Shown here piece by piece: positions 9,084-17,900 of a stretch of 64,000 bases of DNA (the stretch's first letter is position 1; the number at the start of each line of letters is the position of its first letter). Both the position numbers and the translations under genes were made by a program. Under the pieces are notes generated by a model. That model was not told the DNA's origin, searched no databases, and saw only the letters and a list, made by a program, of their open reading frames with translations. Source of the stretch: Streptomyces sp. NBC_01262 (GTDB lineage Bacteria > Actinomycetota > Actinomycetes > Streptomycetales > Streptomycetaceae); contig NZ_CP108462.1 in assembly GCF_036226365.1 (NCBI RefSeq), positions 5,471,501 to 5,535,500 on the forward strand, written 5' to 3'.

Positions 9084-11255
9084 TCAGCCCGTTTCCTCCG
9101 CGCCGCCGAGGCCAGTAATGAACGGGCTGGGAGCGCCGCTCCAGCTCACAGACAGTCCCTCGCGTGCGCGAGTGCAGGCCACGAACAGCAGGCAGCGCTC
9201 GGCGAGCAGATCGGCCGCATGCTGCGCAGGGTCAGCGTCAGCGGGCGTTACTGCGGGCAGGAAAGGCAAAGCGGCCTGTGAGGCACCCAGGACCGCCACG
9301 CAGCGAAACTCCAGGCCCTTCATCGCATACATCGTGGCGATCCGCACGCCGGGAACGTCGGCGCCAGGCGTGTCCTTGAGGAGCACCGACTCGATTCCCG
9401 ACGCTCGGAGACGGGCCTGTGCCTTGGCGCCAAGCTGGTGGAAGCGTGTGCACACCGCAATCTCTGCCGCGGGGACGTCCGCTGCGAGCCACTGCCGCAC
9501 GCGCTCGACGAGCGCTGTCAGCTCGGCCTCTTCAGACCGGTAGCCCCGGATGCTTGGACTAGCTCCGTGCAGCAGAGAGACGTAACCAGCCAAGCCGCTG
9601 TCCGCGCAGTCCCCCGACAGATCCTCGACAGTCTGGCCAGACAGCACCTGTCCCGACCAGCGCAGGATTTCCTCCGTGTTCCGGTAGTTGACACGCAGCC
9701 GGAAACTGCGCCCTACCACGGCGATGCCGAGCGCGGCGAATGACACCCGGGAATCGTAGATCCGCTGGTGAGGGTCGCCCGTGAGGAAGATGTCGTCCGG
9801 CCCTTCAGGCACGGCGGCCCGCAGAAGGCGCCACTGTGCCGGGTGAAGGTCCTGAGCCTCATCCACAACAATGTGCTGGTAACCGCCCGCCAAGTGGCTC
9901 TGCTCCCGCAGGACGCGGGCGGCCTCGGCGCACAAGCGGAGGTGGGTGCTGCGCCCCTCCGCTTCGAGCTGGCGGGTGAACTCCGACACCGCCTGCCACA
10001 GGAGCGGGCGCTTACCTGGGGGCAACGTGGTGCCTCTCCCGCGTCGGTTGGCGGCGATGTACTCCTCTTCGGTGCGCACGTCCTGAGCGAGGACGACGTG
10101 GCGGTACTCCTGCATGAGAAACTCTCCGGTCCACGGAAAGTCCAGTTTCTTGGCGATCGCACGCCAGCGCTTGCGTTCCTCTGCATCGTCGACTGCCACC
10201 GGCACTCGCCCGAGGTGCTCTCGAAGCACTTTGAAAGTGAGGGAATTGACAGTGCCAACTTCTACCTGGGCGAGCACCGCCGGATCGTCCAGCAGCAGGC
10301 CGAGATTCTCTTGCAGGATGTCGGCCAGGGCGTTGGTGTAGGTGGTGAGCAAGATGGATGGAGACTTGCCTGCCGCCACCTGCCCGAGAAGGTGCTTGAC
10401 TCGGTGCAGGGCGACGACAGTCTTGCCCGTGCCGGGGCCACCGGAGACCTGGACAGGACCGCTGTAGGAGTCGCGGTAGGCGATCCGGCGCTGGCTCGGG
10501 TGAAGGAAGACCCGCCAAGCTGCGAACGGCTGCGAGAGCATGTGCTCCAGCTCGTCAGGCCGGGAGACCACGACGATGCGGCTCTTCGTGTTGGCAATGG
10601 CCGTGGAGACGTCGCGCGGGTCCAGCGGGCCGGGGTCGACGGGCCGGCGCTGAGAGACGATGACAGTCCAGACTTCCTCCGGCGTGGCGCCCTCGGCCAG
10701 GTACTGCAAGACCTCGCACTGGTCCTCGGGGAAGACCGGGATGAACGCCTCCAACTGCGCCTTGTCTGTGAGGGAGCGCACTGCCGGCAGCAAGGCCTTA
10801 TCGATGCCCAAGTTGCGCAGGACGGTGTCGGAATGCTGGTCGAACAGCCGACGCGGTGCGTTCTCCGCCACCTGCTCCAGCAGTGGGGTGATCTGCTCGA
10901 TCGCGTGGACATTCCGCACCTCCAGGCCCCGGGTGGCCGAGTTCACGCTAAACACGCGCTTCGCCGCCCACTCGTAGGCCTTGTCGTGCTGTACGACATT
11001 CACTAGCAGGAAGGTGCTTCCCCCGTCGTCGGGCGCAAGCACGACGCCGCGCCAGTAGTCGGTGATGCGGATCGTCCGCATCCGGGGGTCCCTGGCTTTC
11101 TTCACCGCCTCAAGGTGCAAACCCTTGTCCGCATGCAGCTCAGCGGCGCTGAGCTTCTGAAACTTCGCCATCGCCTTCCGCACACCGGTGCGCACGTGCT
11201 TCTCCAACTGCTCGTACTCCTCCCAGAAGGAGGCAGAGAAGGCGAGTTGCGGCAC
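9084..11255 (-). CDS. RelE/ParE-like domain fused to UvrD/Rep-type superfamily 1 helicase
   Basis: I chose the GTG at 11255 because GGAGGA lies six bases upstream; an upstream TTG in the same frame is possible. The product is 723 aa. Residues 1 to about 115 contain RMRTIRITDYWRGVVL and HDKAYEWA, a pattern seen in RelE/ParE-fold proteins. SF1A helicase motifs follow: Walker A GGPGTGKTVVALHR, VDEAQDLHPAQW (motif II), TGDPHQRIYDSR (motif III), VNYRNTEEIL (IV), TMYAMKGLEF (V) and FVACTRAREGL (VI). The family unwinds DNA 3'-5'. The gene ends 25 bp from the Hsp70 gene, tail to tail, so it is transcribed separately but sits in the same island. Whether the RelE-like domain is an active RNase, a nuclease-like module or only a binding domain cannot be judged here. 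Confidence 0.9.
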   Translation of the reverse strand: MPQLAFSASFWEEYEQLEKHVRTGVRKAMAKFQKLSAAELHADKGLHLEAVKKARDPRMRTIRITDYWRGVVLAPDDGGSTFLLVNVVQHDKAYEWAAKRVFSVNSATRGLEVRNVHAIEQITPLLEQVAENAPRRLFDQHSDTVLRNLGIDKALLPAVRSLTDKAQLEAFIPVFPEDQCEVLQYLAEGATPEEVWTVIVSQRRPVDPGPLDPRDVSTAIANTKSRIVVVSRPDELEHMLSQPFAAWRVFLHPSQRRIAYRDSYSGPVQVSGGPGTGKTVVALHRVKHLLGQVAAGKSPSILLTTYTNALADILQENLGLLLDDPAVLAQVEVGTVNSLTFKVLREHLGRVPVAVDDAEERKRWRAIAKKLDFPWTGEFLMQEYRHVVLAQDVRTEEEYIAANRRGRGTTLPPGKRPLLWQAVSEFTRQLEAEGRSTHLRLCAEAARVLREQSHLAGGYQHIVVDEAQDLHPAQWRLLRAAVPEGPDDIFLTGDPHQRIYDSRVSFAALGIAVVGRSFRLRVNYRNTEEILRWSGQVLSGQTVEDLSGDCADSGLAGYVSLLHGASPSIRGYRSEEAELTALVERVRQWLAADVPAAEIAVCTRFHQLGAKAQARLRASGIESVLLKDTPGADVPGVRIATMYAMKGLEFRCVAVLGASQAALPFLPAVTPADADPAQHAADLLAERCLLFVACTRAREGLSVSWSGAPSPFITGLGGAEETG

Positions 11256-11377
11256 TGGCTGTCCTCCCACAGGACGAAGTCTGAGAAGCAACCACCTTAT
11301 CGACTATCAAATGTGTCGGCGCTGACGCGTGCGCGGCGATCGTCAGTTTCTGGCCGCCGCCCAGGTCGTAGGAGGCG

Positions 11378-11753
11378 GTGTTGTCCTTCTACGGCACGTG
11401 GTGTGCAACGGAGTTGCTCGGTGATCCCGTGCGGGAGAAATTGCAGACCGTGGACCGCGCGAGGCCGGGGCCGGTCATCTACGTCACCGCCGTTGCCCCG
11501 CCCTTCCTCCTCATCCACGGCACCAATGACCTCCTCGTTCCCTACGAAACAGAGCACCCTCCTGGTGAAGGCTCTGCTGGCGGCGGGCACCAAGGTCTGT
11601 ATGGTGCCAATCGAGGGTGCCGACCATGGCTTCTTCGGGGCTCCCGAGGTCCTGCGGCTGCTCCCGGAGTCCGTCGCCTTCCTCATCAGGCGCTTTCGGG
11701 GTGGACGGCGGTGGCTGACGGGACCCCGGCTGTCGCCTTGGTGTCCGGGATGA
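11378..11753 (+). pseudogene. Alpha/beta-hydrolase (esterase) C-terminal relic, frameshifted
   Basis: One frame encodes APPFLLIHGTNDLLVPYE, which is the acid-loop region of esterase/lipase-type alpha/beta hydrolases. The homology then jumps to another frame at about 11548-11555 and continues STLLVKALLAAGTKV and GADHGFFG, the latter bearing the catalytic histidine region. The nucleophile elbow and the N-terminal two thirds are absent and a stop lies upstream in frame. It is a truncated, frameshifted remnant with no likely product. Nothing else gene-like is visible in 11292-12066. Confidence 0.65.
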
Positions 11754-12066
11754 GCTGGGAAATTCGCTGCGCTTGTGAGATTTCAACAACGCGTGTAGCG
11801 CTTATCTGATCTGGACCCTGCCGGAAGGCCAGAGCTGGATCCCGGTCGAGAGGTTCCCACCGATGAGCCAGTCCTGATGGGCTGCTGTGGTCGGAGAGGT
11901 GCCGATGCAGGACGCGCTGAGGAGGGATGGGGAGCGCAAGGGGAGCGCGGACGCCTTTGGACCTGCCGACACGAGGTGGCACGAACCGGCCCTGCTCGTG
12001 TCCTCTCATCAGGCAAAATGAGAACTGGCAACACCCCAGGGCATGACGCAGCACGACTGCTCGCGT

Positions 12067-12129
12067 ACTCGTAATGCGTAGGTCTCGGGTTCGAATCCCG
12101 AAGGCGGCTCCATTTTTTCCAGATCGCAT
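12067..12129 (+). repeat. tRNA-Thr(CGT)-like 3' fragment, probable attachment site, copy 1
   Basis: The sequence runs from the anticodon loop (CTCGTAA, anticodon CGT) through the T-arm (GGTTCGAATCC) to the acceptor end AGGCGGC-T-CCA, which ends at 12112. No matching GCCGCCT 5' half is found upstream, so it is not a functional tRNA. Positions 12069-12129 recur base for base at 29281-29341. A 3' tRNA end duplicated as a direct repeat is the usual scar of integration by a tyrosine-recombinase element. Confidence 0.8.
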
Positions 12130-12273
12130 GGCTTCTGACCTGCGGTTTTAGCGTGCGCGCCTCAAATATTGGTCTAGTCTACTGGTTAACGAGGGTTATT
12201 TGAGGCCCTTCTGGGGCCAATCTGGAGCCCGCGAAATCCCCGCAAAGCATCCGATCGGATTGCAAATCCACTC

Positions 12274-12404
12274 GATTGACGTTTTTCGCGGGCGTGGCCA
12301 CGTGCCCTGACACCTGAGGTTCCTTCGACGGACACCCTCGATGTGGTGTTCAAGCGGCGAGTGCGGGGCTCATATTCGGCGGGACTTCGGTAGCCCAGGC
12401 TGCT
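12274..12404 (+). repeat. Repeat R copy 1: about 130 bp, probable IS3-type transposase 3' end relic on the minus strand
   Basis: This segment recurs, diverged, at 29368-29516 and 50184-50287, each time downstream of a tRNA-like fragment. Read on the minus strand it encodes SLGYRSPAEYEPRTRRLN, resembling the GYRSPAEYE C-terminal signature of IS3-family OrfB. The repeat behaves as a constant flank of the attachment sites. From 12405 to 13229 I see no further gene, only GC-rich overlapping open frames without family matches. Confidence 0.55.
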
Positions 12405-13229
12405 GGGTACGAGGCCGGGCGAGATAACTGCCCGCGCCGTAGCCGCCAGGCTCCGCGCCGACACCGTTCCCGGCATCCGGGCCATGCCCGGCTCCAGCCC
12501 GCTGTCCGCCCGCAAGATCGGCTGAACCGTCCCGCGCCCGTGCCGGAGTGGACTTCCTCGGGACCGGATCCCGTCAGGTACCGGTGGCGACTGCTGCCGT
12601 GGAAGGCCGGCGGATCCGCAGGAGGGGGTTTCGCGTGGGGTGGCGAGAGGGCGCTGAGGAGCAGGACGCCGCGCGGCGTGCGGGTGTTCAACGAGCCTTG
12701 AGCGGGTCAGGTCTCCGAAGTCCCGCCAAGCCTGCGCGGGCGCCTCTGCGCCGGGCTTGTGCCCGTCAATGGGCGTGGGGCAGTCGAACTGGCGGCGCTG
12801 CACCCGGAGTGGTGCAGGCAGCGGCCGGACCGTTGCGGGAGGTGGCGCGGGCGGGGCTTCCGGTGGCTGGCCTGGTGGTGGGGGAGGGTGCCACACCTGG
12901 TGGCCCGAATCGGCCCGCGCACCGCCCCGGGCCCCAGCCGTTGGCCCCCGCTCGGCCACCGTGGCCTTTCGCGTCTCTCCCGGTGATCACCCCCGGCTGG
13001 CGCTTCGTTTCGCTTGTTGCGATTATTTCGAGTGTTGCGGATGATAGACATCGTGAGACACCGCTAGACACAACCAACGACCACGACTCAGAGCATCTAC
13101 CCGCACGCGCGCCGCCACCTGCCAGGAGCAGCCCCCACTGCTGCTCCACCCCAGGAGCCAGCCCTCCGCCTACTTCCATCATCGGCGGCGGATGCACCCT
13201 TGCCCGCACACCACCTAGGGGCGACCACC
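12405..13229. other. Intergenic stretch, no gene recognised
   Basis: About 825 bp between repeat R and the HTH/PIN pair. Several long frames are open on both strands, but none has a convincing ribosome binding site or recognisable family. The last 200 bp, with two GTTGCG direct copies near 13015-13040, probably carry the promoter of the toxin-antitoxin-like pair. This is a weak call. Confidence 0.4.
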
Positions 13230-13691
13230 ATGACGAAGACGGACATCCGTCCGGTCCGGCTGCCGGACGACAAGCAGGAAACAGCCACCCACGCCCTCAC
13301 CCGCGTCCGCGCCTACCTGGCAGAACACAAGGACGCCACGCAGATCACAGTGACTGTTCAGGACGGAGGAGACCGTGAACCCCTGGCGCTGCCCCGCGAG
13401 GCCGTAGAGCTCCTCGCCTCCCTCCTCGCCCACCTGGGCGCGGGCAGAGCGGTGTCGATCGTGCCATCCGACGCCGAGCTGACCACGCAACAGGCTGCCG
13501 ACCTGCTCAACGTGTCCCGCCCGTTCCTCGTCGGCCTTCTGGAGGCTGGGGAGATCGAGTACCGGACCGTGGGCACGCACCGCAGAATCCTCGCGTCGTC
13601 GCTGCTGGCCTACCAGCGTGAAGACGACCACCGTCGCCGGCTGGTGGCCGATGAGCTCACCCGGCTCGGCCAGGAGATGGGAACGATCTAG
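13230..13691 (+). CDS. Excisionase/MerR-type helix-turn-helix protein, probable antitoxin of the PIN gene
   Basis: I use the ATG at 13230, preceded by AGGGGCGA, not the upstream in-frame ATG. The product is 153 aa. Residues 90-136 read TTQQAADLLNVSRPFLVGLL followed by a wing ending THRRILASSLLAY, which is the HTH_17/excisionase-type DNA-binding domain. The N-terminal half is acidic and of unknown fold. The next gene, three bases downstream, encodes a PIN-domain protein. HTH_17 plus PIN pairs of this kind are common in actinobacteria and are taken to be toxin-antitoxin modules, with this protein neutralising the toxin and repressing the operon. The role is inferred from the pairing. Confidence 0.8.
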   Translation: MTKTDIRPVRLPDDKQETATHALTRVRAYLAEHKDATQITVTVQDGGDREPLALPREAVELLASLLAHLGAGRAVSIVPSDAELTTQQAADLLNVSRPFLVGLLEAGEIEYRTVGTHRRILASSLLAYQREDDHRRRLVADELTRLGQEMGTI

Positions 13692-13694
13692 GCC

Positions 13695-14255
13695 ATGGCT
13701 TTCATCGCCGTCTACGACGCCAACGTCCTCTACCCGAGCACCCTGCGCGACGTGCTGATCCGTGTCGCGCAGGCTGGCCTGGTGCAGGCGAAGTGGACGG
13801 ACCAGATCCTCGATGAGACCTTCCGCAACCTGAAGGAGAACCGCCCCGACCTGGACCCGCAGAAGCTGGACCAGACCCGGGAGAAGATGTCCGGGGCAAT
13901 CCGGGACGTGCTGGTCAAGGGGTACGAGCCGCTGATCGACATTATCGATCTGCCGGATCCCAACGACCGGCACGTCCTGGCGGCCGCCATCCGTGCCAAA
14001 GCGCAGGTCATTGTCACGTTCAACCTGAAGGACTTCCCCGCCGACAAGCTCGCGCCGTGGGATGTGCAGGTTTTACACCCCGATGCCTTCGTTGAGGCGC
14101 AGGTGGACCTGTCCCCACGCCTGGTGTATGCCGAGCTTCAGCGGATAGCGGACTCGTGGCGGTACCCGCCGAACGCCGTCGTCGGCGATGTGATCGCTTC
14201 ACTGGAGCGGGATGGGTTGGTGGCGGCAGCAGCGGCGCTGAGAGCCCTGACCTGA
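13695..14255 (+). CDS. PIN-domain protein, probable ribonuclease toxin
   Basis: The 186-aa product starts MAFIAVYDANVLYPSTLRD, with the first PIN aspartate in YDANVLYPS. Further acidic residues expected for the PIN metal site appear around DQILDETFRN and in LPDPNDRHVLAAAI, followed by AQVIVTFNLKDFP, a strand-and-acid pattern seen in the PIN_3 group. PIN proteins are Mg2+-dependent RNases, often toxins of type II pairs. The gene follows the HTH protein after three bases and must be co-transcribed with it. The C-terminal 50 residues form helices beyond the PIN core. It could instead be a regulator-associated nuclease without toxicity. Confidence 0.82.
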   Translation: MAFIAVYDANVLYPSTLRDVLIRVAQAGLVQAKWTDQILDETFRNLKENRPDLDPQKLDQTREKMSGAIRDVLVKGYEPLIDIIDLPDPNDRHVLAAAIRAKAQVIVTFNLKDFPADKLAPWDVQVLHPDAFVEAQVDLSPRLVYAELQRIADSWRYPPNAVVGDVIASLERDGLVAAAAALRALT

Positions 14256-14437
14256 AATCTTCCCGGCGTGCCCCAGTCGATACGGCTGGGGCTTTGCCGT
14301 GCACGGACGTCGGCGGGCCCGGACCCGGTTCGAGGCCGAAGTGGGGGCATGGCCCAGTTCACCGCGCGCACCTGAAAGCGAGGAGCCGTCACTCACAACC
14401 GGGTCTCGCGGGCATCAGCCCACGCCGTAGCGGCTCC

Positions 14438-14800
14438 ACGCGCCGGGATCCCAAGACCACCCCGGCCCCCGATCTCGTGCAGCGCGACGTCACCGCTCCC
14501 GCGCCGAACCGGCTGTGGGTCACCTACCTGACCGTGATCGCCACCGGTGAGGGGCCGTTGTGGCTCTCCGCGATCCGGGACGGCTTCTCCCGGCGCGTGG
14601 TGACCTGGGAGACCTCCGCCCGCGCGGGCGCCGACGTGGTCCTGCCCTCGCTGGAGTACGCCCTGGCCAGCCGGGAGGTCTAGCCCGGCCGGCTTGTGCA
14701 CCAGGCGGACCGCGGACGTCAGTACGCGTCCGTGAAACTCACAACACGTCTGGTACGGGCGGGAATTGAGGCGTCCATGGGGTCGGTCGGGGACAGTTAG
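14438..14800 (+). pseudogene. IS3-family transposase OrfB fragment with internal stop
   Basis: The frame encodes QRDVTAPAPNRLWVTYLT, then IRDGFSRRVVTWE, a UAG stop at 14681-14683, and in the same frame LVHQADRGRQYASVKL and GIEASMGSVGDS. These correspond to the integrase-core (DDE) region of IS3-family OrfB. Both ends are missing and the stop is internal, so this is a dead remnant. It lies between the PIN gene and the DUF4011 helicase gene and marks an old insertion. Confidence 0.75.
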
Positions 14801-14971
14801 CGGCGACGCCCGGAGACTGATGCGCCCTGGAGATTTCTGGCCATGGCAACGGATTCGCATCAAGAGTTGCGAATGTGGCTGTGTCGGGTGGACTGGGCTG
14901 ATAACTACTGCGCCAGGGGGCTTTCGAGGTGTATCGCTTCCTGTACGTTCCGTGATCAGGAGGTCATGCGT

Positions 14972-17900
14972 ATGTCCAACCGGCAAGCGACCGGCGCCGT
15001 GCACTCTGGCAGCAGCGACCCCGGTCTCGACCGGTTGAAGACCGTCCTGAGCAGCTGGCGTAGCTCTCTTCTTGACTTGGGTGGACGCAACCGGCTGCTG
15101 AACTTCCGCCACACCAGGACCGCGACGCTGGAATTCACGTCGCCGGATGCTTCGGCCGTGCTGTCGGGTCTGACCCGAGGATGGCCCTTCGCTCCTGTTG
15201 CGGAGAAGCGCGAGTCGGATACCTCGGTGGTGGATGAGCGTGATTCCGTCACCTTGCGCAAGCCGGGCGCTCCGGGGCTGGTGACGCAGAAGACCACGCA
15301 GGCGGCGTTGGACACGGCCCTCTACCAACTGCGTCAGAAGTCGGGCCAGATGTACAACGACTACGGCCTGTGGGTGCTGTGGCTGGGCGTTGGCATGCTC
15401 GACTGGTGCGAGGCGGGGGCTCACGAAAGCAGCTCTGCCCCGCTGCTGCTTGTTCCGGTGGAGCTGCGCCGGGACAGTCATGGACAGCCCCGTCTGCACC
15501 TCGCTGAGGATCAGGATCGGATCCACAACCCGGCGCTCGCGGTGAAGCTGGACCGGCTGGGCGTCGACTGGAGTTCGGTCGCAGGCACCGACGTGACGGA
15601 TCTCCGCGCGGTGCTTGCCGCTGCCCGGGACATCGCGCTCACGCAGGACGGCTGGTCGGTGGGGGAGCGAGTGGTGCTCGGCCTCTTCGCCTCCTACAAG
15701 GAGGCCATGTACCAGGACCTCCAGCAGAACGAGGAGCAGATCCTGGGCCACCCGTTGGTGCGGGCTGTCGGCCTGGGCCCCGAGTCCGGGCTGCCCGACG
15801 ACCTTATCCGGTTCGACCTTCCGGAACTGGACAGCATCGACGAGATCCAGTTGCCCGAGCGGACCCCGCTCGTCCTTGATGCCGACTCCTCGCAGCGGCA
15901 GTGCATCGCGTCCGCCCTCGACGGCCGTTCGTTCGTGATGAGCGGTCCGCCCGGCACGGGCAAGAGTCAGACCATCACCAATATGATCGCCGCTCTGATG
16001 CACGCGGGCCGGTCGGTGCTCTTCGTCAGCGAGAAGGCCGCGGCGCTCGACGTGGTGCGCAACCGGCTGCGCGGCGTGGGCCTCGGTGACTTCGTGATGG
16101 CCCTGCACAGCGGCGACACCAGCAAGAAGGCCGTGGCAACGGAGCTCGCGCGGGTGCTGACGAGCGAGGTGCGGATCACCGGAGCGGCCCAGCACGAACT
16201 GGACCGGGCGCGGCGACTGCGCGAAGAACTGTCTGGCTACGCCGCGGCGATGAACCAGACACGGGAACCGCTCCAACGCACCCTCCACGACGTCCTGGGC
16301 CGACTGGTCCTCCTGGACCAGGCCGGCACCCCACAGCTGACGTTGAGTGCCAGGAGCACCAAGACCGTCCGCAAGCTCAGCGCCGGGGCGCTCCAGGCAC
16401 TCACGGAAGCCGCCGGGACCATCAGCCGTGCCTGGCGCCCAGCCGCAGAAGGCGAGATGTTCGTGTGGCGCGGTTTGGTGGGCGACTCCGCGCACACGGT
16501 TCTGTCCGAGGCCGCCGACGCCCTGGCAGACCTGTCGGCCGCCACCGACCGCCGTCCCTTCGCGGCCACAATCCCCGAACCGCGCACGGTGCGTGACGTC
16601 AACCAGATCGTACGAACCGTGAGCGCGGAGCTGCCCGACCGTGACGCACCGGCGTCGAGCGCCGTCCTCCCGGAAGACCCCTCCGGGATCCTCGCCCAGC
16701 TCGCAGATCTCTTCGGCATGCCCAAACCACAGACGTCCGAGGCGGCCTTCGACCTCTTCGAGCTGACCGAACTGACCGAAGCCACGGAGCGCCCGCTGCG
16801 TCAGTGGCTCGATGACGCGACCCTGCACCGGACGCACCAGGCTGCGGTCGAGCTGCGCAACGCGCTCGCAGCCGAGGACTCAGCCCGAGCGGAGGCGGAG
16901 GACGTCTTCAGCGAGCGGGTCCTGACGGAAGCTGAACTGCCCGCCCTGGTACGGCGCTTTGCTGAGCAACACCGGGGGGTGATGGCGCGCTTCTCATCCC
17001 AGTTCAAGGCCGACCGCGCGGCTGTCCTCGCCCTCACCCGGGACGGCATCTGGAAGAAGGCCCTGCCCGGACGGCTGGAACACGCTCTGGCCTGGCAGAT
17101 CGCCGCCGCTGAGGTTGTCCGACTTGCCAGCCTCCATGGTGAGCAACTCGGACGCTACACGCCCCATACGCAGGAGGATCTGCCGGCCCTCGACCGGGCA
17201 CTGGCCACCGCTGATCGTGTGGCGGAGCTGACCCGTGACGCCATCGGCCGGGAATTGCTGGTCGCACGCCTGGCCGACGGTGCCGACCCCGACTCGCTCC
17301 CGGGGCTGCTGTCCACCGGCGCACAAGCTGCGCTGGGCGACTGGTGCCACGTTGCGACACAACGAGCCGCCCGCTGGGGGCAGTCCGCGACCGCTCTGCT
17401 CGGTCTCTTCGACTCGGCCCGGCAGGCCCGGCTGTCCCCGACGCTGAGCGGCACCCTCGACCAGGCCCAGCAGGTTGTCGGCGCTTTCCAGGCCGACCCC
17501 CGGGGCCCGGAGGAGTGGCAGGCGTATCAGGACGGGCTCGCCGTGCTGGCCCGCCACGCCGCGGACGACCTCGTCCAGCGGGCAGCAGAACGGGGCATTC
17601 TGCCGCAGCAACTGCCAGCCGTAGTCGAGCAGGCGACGCTCAGAACCTGGGCTGACGACATCCTCGCCACTGACACCAGGCTGCGCACCACTCGTTCCGC
17701 CGACCTGGACGCACGGGTGACCGACTTCCAGGAAGCCGATCGCCGTCTGGTGGCCGCCGCAAGCGGAGCCGTGATCGAGGCATGCAACAAGCGCAGGCCG
17801 CGCCGGTTCAGCGGAGGTGCCGCAGCTGTGATCACCCGGCAAGCAGAGCTCAAGAGGCGGCACATGCCGGTACGTGAACTGCTTGGCAGGACTCGGGAAG

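Noticed and set aside
12040-12112. Complete tRNA gene
   Set aside because: A weak anticodon stem can be drawn, but the 7-bp acceptor partner GCCGCCT and a proper D-arm are absent upstream.
11686-12129. Minus-strand protein containing GIRTRDLRITS (and similar at 29250-29993 and 43553-44503)
   Set aside because: The motif is simply the antisense translation of the tRNA-like T-arm and acceptor, a known annotation artefact.
14393-16837. 814-aa minus-strand open frame
   Set aside because: Antisense to the DUF4011 helicase and the IS3 relic; no family motif and shadow-type composition.
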